64,000 bases of DNA from Seonamhaeicola sediminis (GTDB taxonomy: Bacteria > Bacteroidota > Bacteroidia > Flavobacteriales > Flavobacteriaceae): positions 124,001 through 188,000 of the forward strand of contig NZ_SMZJ02000001.1 of the NCBI RefSeq assembly GCF_004358095.2. The letters are read 5' to 3'. The position numbers and the translations under genes were made by a program. This document shows positions 60,749 to 64,000 of this stretch, piece after piece. The notes beneath the pieces are model-generated. The model was not told the DNA's origin, made no database searches, and was given only the letters and a program-made list of their open reading frames with translations. How positions within the stretch are numbered: position 1 is the stretch's first letter; the number at the start of each line of letters is the position of its first letter.

Positions 60749-61204
60749 ATGAAACGAGCCATCTTTCCAGGATCATTTGACCCTCTAACCTTAGGCCATT
60801 TTGATATTATTAAACGTGGTGTTACCCTTTTTGATGAGCTTATTGTAGCTATTGGCGTGAATGCCGACAAAAAATACATGTTCTCTTTAGAAGATCGAAA
60901 AAAATTTATTGAAGAAACTTTTACTGACGAACCAAAAGTTAAAGTCATGACTTATGAAGGTTTAACGGTAGAATTCTGCAAAAAAATTGATGTGGATTTT
61001 ATTTTGCGAGGGTTACGCAATCCAGCCGATTTTGAATTTGAAAAAGCCATAGCCCATACCAATAGAGAACTAGCTAATATTGAGACCGTATTTCTACTAA
61101 CCTCGGCAGAAACATCATATATAGCCTCTTCAATAGTGCGTGACGTTATCAGAAATAATGGCAACTATACCAAACTTGTTCCAAATAGTGTTCGAGTAAA
61201 ATAA
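60749..61204 (+). CDS. coaD: Phosphopantetheine adenylyltransferase
   Basis: 151 residues. Fourth step of CoA synthesis, 4'-phosphopantetheine plus ATP to dephospho-CoA. The nucleotidyltransferase T/HxGH motif is FPGSFDPLTLGHFDIIKRG, FILRGLRNPADFEFE is the substrate loop, and YIASSIVRDV the ISSTxxR-like motif. Normal length. Co-directional with ddl. Confidence 0.97.
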   Translation: MKRAIFPGSFDPLTLGHFDIIKRGVTLFDELIVAIGVNADKKYMFSLEDRKKFIEETFTDEPKVKVMTYEGLTVEFCKKIDVDFILRGLRNPADFEFEKAIAHTNRELANIETVFLLTSAETSYIASSIVRDVIRNNGNYTKLVPNSVRVK

Positions 61205-61263
61205 ATTGTATTCTTGTAACATTTTTTTATTATCCAATACTTATAAAGTAAGAATAATAGTTC

Positions 61264-61710
61264 ATGTTACATCATATCAAATACTTGCTTTTAAAATTCA
61301 ATATAACACAACCATCAGATAATGATATCTATGATTGGATGCAATACAATTACGTAAATAGAATTGAATATGCATTGGAACATGGTAATTATAAAACTAG
61401 AAAATTAGCTGCAGAAGCTTTAGGTAACCTAGGGGCACATTCTTCCATCCCGATGTTATTTAGAAGTATTGATGATAAAGTTCAAAACGTTTCAATAGCA
61501 GCTTTGAATGCACTTGAGCAAATTGGATGTAAAGATGAATTAGGTGCTACTTTAATTAAAAAACGCTTTGATTGGGTAAGAGAACATCGTGATAAAAAAG
61601 CAAAACAAGAAGCAAATAAAGGCAAAAAATATAATATTTACCGTTGGGAACGTGCCAGTAAAAAGAGTTTTGAAAGGGTAAAAGAACAATTAAAAAAACC
61701 TATACGTTGA
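61264..61710 (+). CDS. HEAT-repeat protein
   Basis: 148 residues, helical. NRIEYALEHGNYKTRKLAAE, ALGNLGAHSSIPMLFRSIDD and VSIAALNALEQIG are HEAT-like units (about two). The C-terminus is strongly basic (KKAKQEANKGKKYNIYRWER). No membrane segment. Function unknown; possibly a protein- or RNA-binding scaffold. Third gene of the ddl-coaD group by position (59-base gap). Confidence 0.8.
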   Translation: MLHHIKYLLLKFNITQPSDNDIYDWMQYNYVNRIEYALEHGNYKTRKLAAEALGNLGAHSSIPMLFRSIDDKVQNVSIAALNALEQIGCKDELGATLIKKRFDWVREHRDKKAKQEANKGKKYNIYRWERASKKSFERVKEQLKKPIR

Positions 61711-61752
61711 CCCTAATGGTCAAAAAATTAAAATATAAAATCTCAAAATAAA

Positions 61753-63372
61753 TTAAAGCTTATACTCTGAAAGCCCTTTGGTAAATGCCTCTGGGTTTTC
61801 TGCTAAATGATAGCGTGGATCATCAATATCCTCCACAATCACCTCTCTGAATTTAGGACTGGATTTGTATAATAACACCTTACAATCTTCGCTTAAATGT
61901 TTAAGTTTGATTGATTTTCCTTCGGCTTCGTATTTATGCACCAAATTATAGATAGCTTCAATAGCCGAATGGTCACTAACTCTAGACTCTACAAAGTCAA
62001 CTTCGACATTTTTAGGGTCGTTTTTTGCATCGAACTTTTCATTAAAAGCCTTTATTGACCCAAAGAATAATGGGCCCCAAATTTCGTAAATTTTAGTACC
62101 ATCTTCTTTCATACGCTTACGCGCTCTAATACGTTTAGCATTCTCCCAAGAAAATACTAAAGCACTAATAATAACTCCAGCAATAACTGCAACCGCTAAA
62201 TCTTTCCAAACGGTAATTAAGGATACAGCAATTAAAACCACAGCATCGGTAAGAGGTATTTTTCTTAGTATTCTAAAACTACTCCATGCAAACGTACCTA
62301 CAACCACCATAAACATGACACCCACTAAGGCGGCGATAGGAATTTGTTCAATGTAAACAGAGGCAAACAGGATAAATACTAATAATAAAACTGCTGCTAC
62401 AATACCTGATAGTCTACCACGTCCGCCACCTTTAATATTGATAATAGATTGTCCAATCATGGCACAACCACCCATACCACCAAATAGCCCAGTTATGATA
62501 TTAGCACCACCTTGTGCCATACATTCTTTATTGGCATTACCTCTAGTCTCTGTTAATTCATCAACCAAGTTTAATGTCATTAATGATTCAATTAATCCTA
62601 TAGCAGCTAATATTACAGCATAAGGACCAATAAATTTTATAGTATGCCAATTGAAAGGCACTTTACTGAATATATCTGTTTGAAATTGCGGTAAACCTCC
62701 CTTTAAACCTTCTCCTCCGCCATCTCTAATAAAACTACCCACAGTGGCAACATCTAATTTTCCAAAAATAACAATGGCTGAGACAACCAAAATTCCTATT
62801 AAAGCCTCAGGTAATTTTTTAGTTAGTTTAATTTGAGGCAATACAAACATAATCCCCATGGTTAAGGCCACAAGACCTAACATAGTCCATAACTCTGAAC
62901 CTGTAAAATAAGCACCATCTGCACCTCTAAACATTTTTAACTGCGCTAAGAAAATAACAATAGCAAGACCGTTAACAAACCCCATCATTACCGGGTGCGG
63001 AATAAGTCTAACAAATTTTCCTAGTTTAAAAACACCAGCCAAAATTTGTATTAACCCCATTAAAATAACGGTAGCAAAAAGGTAATAAAGTCCAAGATTA
63101 TCTTCTGGAGCCCCCATAGCATTACCTTCGGCAACCAAACTAACCATAACAACTGCTAAGGCTCCGGTAGCTCCACTTATCATTCCGGGACGTCCTCCAA
63201 AAACAGAGGTAATTAAACCAATCATAAAAGCAGCATACAAACCCACTAAAGGATCTACGCCAGCAACAAAAGCAAAGGCTACTGCTTCTGGCACTAATGC
63301 AAGAGCTACAGTAGCTCCACTTAAAATATCATTTTTGGCATTTTTAGCCCGCTTTCTAATAAATTCTGTCAT
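61753..63372 (-). CDS. SulP-family inorganic anion transporter
   Basis: 539 residues. About 11-12 membrane helices, starting ILSGATVALALVPEAVAFAF, with GRPGMISGATGALAVVM and the conserved QGGANIITGLFGGMGGCAMI near residue 290. It ends in a cytoplasmic STAS domain (~440-525, VDFVESRVSDHSAIEAIYNL). Transports sulfate, bicarbonate or another anion; several marine members are Na+/HCO3- or sulfate transporters, and no carbonic anhydrase gene is adjacent to help decide. Promoter with full consensus at 63392-63421. Confidence 0.93.
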   Translation of the reverse strand: MTEFIRKRAKNAKNDILSGATVALALVPEAVAFAFVAGVDPLVGLYAAFMIGLITSVFGGRPGMISGATGALAVVMVSLVAEGNAMGAPEDNLGLYYLFATVILMGLIQILAGVFKLGKFVRLIPHPVMMGFVNGLAIVIFLAQLKMFRGADGAYFTGSELWTMLGLVALTMGIMFVLPQIKLTKKLPEALIGILVVSAIVIFGKLDVATVGSFIRDGGGEGLKGGLPQFQTDIFSKVPFNWHTIKFIGPYAVILAAIGLIESLMTLNLVDELTETRGNANKECMAQGGANIITGLFGGMGGCAMIGQSIINIKGGGRGRLSGIVAAVLLLVFILFASVYIEQIPIAALVGVMFMVVVGTFAWSSFRILRKIPLTDAVVLIAVSLITVWKDLAVAVIAGVIISALVFSWENAKRIRARKRMKEDGTKIYEIWGPLFFGSIKAFNEKFDAKNDPKNVEVDFVESRVSDHSAIEAIYNLVHKYEAEGKSIKLKHLSEDCKVLLYKSSPKFREVIVEDIDDPRYHLAENPEAFTKGLSEYKL

Positions 63373-63391
63373 GGCTTATTTTTTGAAAGTG

Positions 63392-63421
63392 CAAATTTAA
63401 GGCTAATAAAAGAAGGCACAA
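63392..63421 (-). promoter_or_regulatory. Promoter of the SulP transporter gene
   Basis: Minus strand: TTG (63419-63421), exactly 19-base spacer, TAAATTTG (63392-63399), ending 20 bases before the ATG. Matches the Bacteroidota housekeeping consensus. Confidence 0.82.
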
Positions 63422-63685
63422 GGGAATTACAATAATTAAACACCTTAAAATACTAAAACGTTTGAATTACAATATAATAGCTATTATATTACTACCCAAA
63501 TTAAAGCTTCCTCCGTTTCTTGAAACACATTTTTATTCCAATAACTATTAGTGTTCAAGTTTATAACTGTTTTCGTGGACATCAAAGCACTACTGGTTGC
63601 AACTATAACTGCTATAGCTTTAATTTCTTTCAATTTTCCGATAATTCTTAGGGCTTGAAAATTAACTTTTTACCTATATAAAACT
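63422..63685. other. Gap with a signal-peptide-like short frame
   Basis: No full gene. On the plus strand a GTG at 63575 opens a 27-codon frame (VDIKALLVATITAIALISFN, then a stop after seven more residues) that looks like a signal peptide or lost gene start. It could equally be chance. Confidence 0.3.
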
Positions 63686-64000
63686 CTAAACCAATATTCT
63701 AATATTAGCATAGGAGTTTTCAAGAGCTTTTACCGACTCTTTTTTGTTTAACCATTCCACTTTTGTAATGCCTTCCTTTTCCTGAGGGTATAATTTACCA
63801 CTAAATGTAGTCTTCATCTCGAACCAATAAGTGATTTTTATCCTATGACGTCCGTTACGCTTAAAAATATGGTAAGTGGTTTCTAAGGGTTTGGTTATTT
63901 TTAGACCTTTGACACCAGTTTCTTCTTCTACTTCCCTTATGGAAGTTTCTTCAATAGTTTCCTTTCTTTCCGCTTTGCCCTTGGGTAAATCCCATTTATC
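63686..64000 (-). CDS. Nudix hydrolase (5' end beyond window)
   Basis: The C-terminal 104 codons are present. The complete Nudix box is G(K)AERKE followed by TIEETSIREVEEETGV, matching Gx5Ex7REUxEExGU exactly. It is preceded by DKWDLPK, as in Ap4A- or MutT-type members. Hydrolyses nucleoside-diphosphate-linked substrates; specificity unknown. Stop TAG at 63686-63688. The open frame continues to the last base of the window, so the N-terminus lies outside. Confidence 0.9.
   Translation of the reverse strand, partial: DKWDLPKGKAERKETIEETSIREVEEETGVKGLKITKPLETTYHIFKRNGRHRIKITYWFEMKTTFSGKLYPQEKEGITKVEWLNKKESVKALENSYANIRILV

Noticed and set aside
63575-63658. Short plus-strand frame resembling a signal peptide
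   Set aside because: Only 27 codons with a GTG start and no following domain; recorded as a possible remnant but not called as a gene.

Overview
The window comes from an AT-rich chromosome of a Bacteroidota bacterium, almost certainly a member of the Flavobacteriaceae. The evidence is the gene set (BshC, DUF2795 upstream of secA, ribosomal protein THX, the DUF4295/L33/L28 cluster, a 1117-residue SecA, OmpA-less TonB-receptor-like barrels with CarboxypepD_reg domains), the Bacteroidota promoter form TTG-N19-TAnnTTTG found upstream of several genes, and the scarcity of Shine-Dalgarno sequences. No rRNA, tRNA, CRISPR array, prophage or complete insertion sequence was seen.

Layout. 1-11,206 (minus strand): a surface-polysaccharide locus. 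It runs from a Wza-like outer-membrane lipoprotein and a Wzc-like tyrosine autokinase, across a 0.7 kb repeat-filled gap, to a Wzm/Wzt-type ABC exporter, two glycosyltransferases, a DegT aminotransferase, a WbqC-family protein, a PglD-like acyltransferase and a beta-propeller glycosidase-like protein. The middle genes overlap by a few bases and probably form one operon that makes, decorates and exports an amino-sugar-containing glycan. 11,207-17,500: an accessory, repeat-rich stretch with two small stand-alone nucleases (DUF559 and GIY-YIG), each set in its own repeat cluster, an ABC-F ATPase, a methyltransferase, a corrinoid adenosyltransferase and a probable structured RNA. 17,000-23,000: DUF2795 gene, secA and argS. 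argS carries an in-frame copy of one of the dispersed repeats. 23,198-34,908: TPR histidine kinase, CtlX-type hydrolase, small conserved proteins, a LysM/periplasmic-binding protein, guaA, bshC, a CarboxypepD_reg protein and an M23 peptidase. 34,965-46,476: rimO, a serine hydrolase, ftsY, DUF4295-L33-L28, cinA, an Hpt protein, an FAH-family hydrolase, an exonuclease, a 2-oxoacid dehydrogenase E2, two more glycosyltransferases and recR. 46,602-64,000: a sodium/solute symporter, a CoA-binding protein, an outer-membrane barrel, fabH, htpG, an iron alcohol dehydrogenase, THX, a TPR protein, yaaA, an RluD-like synthase with a PASTA protein, ddl, coaD, a HEAT protein, a SulP transporter and a Nudix hydrolase cut by the window end.

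Most of the window is ordinary housekeeping sequence. The most unusual material is the network of short, hairpin-forming dispersed repeats. They fill several intergenic gaps, create false N-terminal extensions of two genes, sit in the secA leader and in the loops of a structured RNA, have entered the argS coding sequence in frame, and surround two single-domain nucleases without any recognisable transposase nearby. Repeat array plus embedded nuclease (11,289-12,141, and in different form 14,285-14,939) is the best candidate for an undescribed mobile or repeat-maintaining system here.
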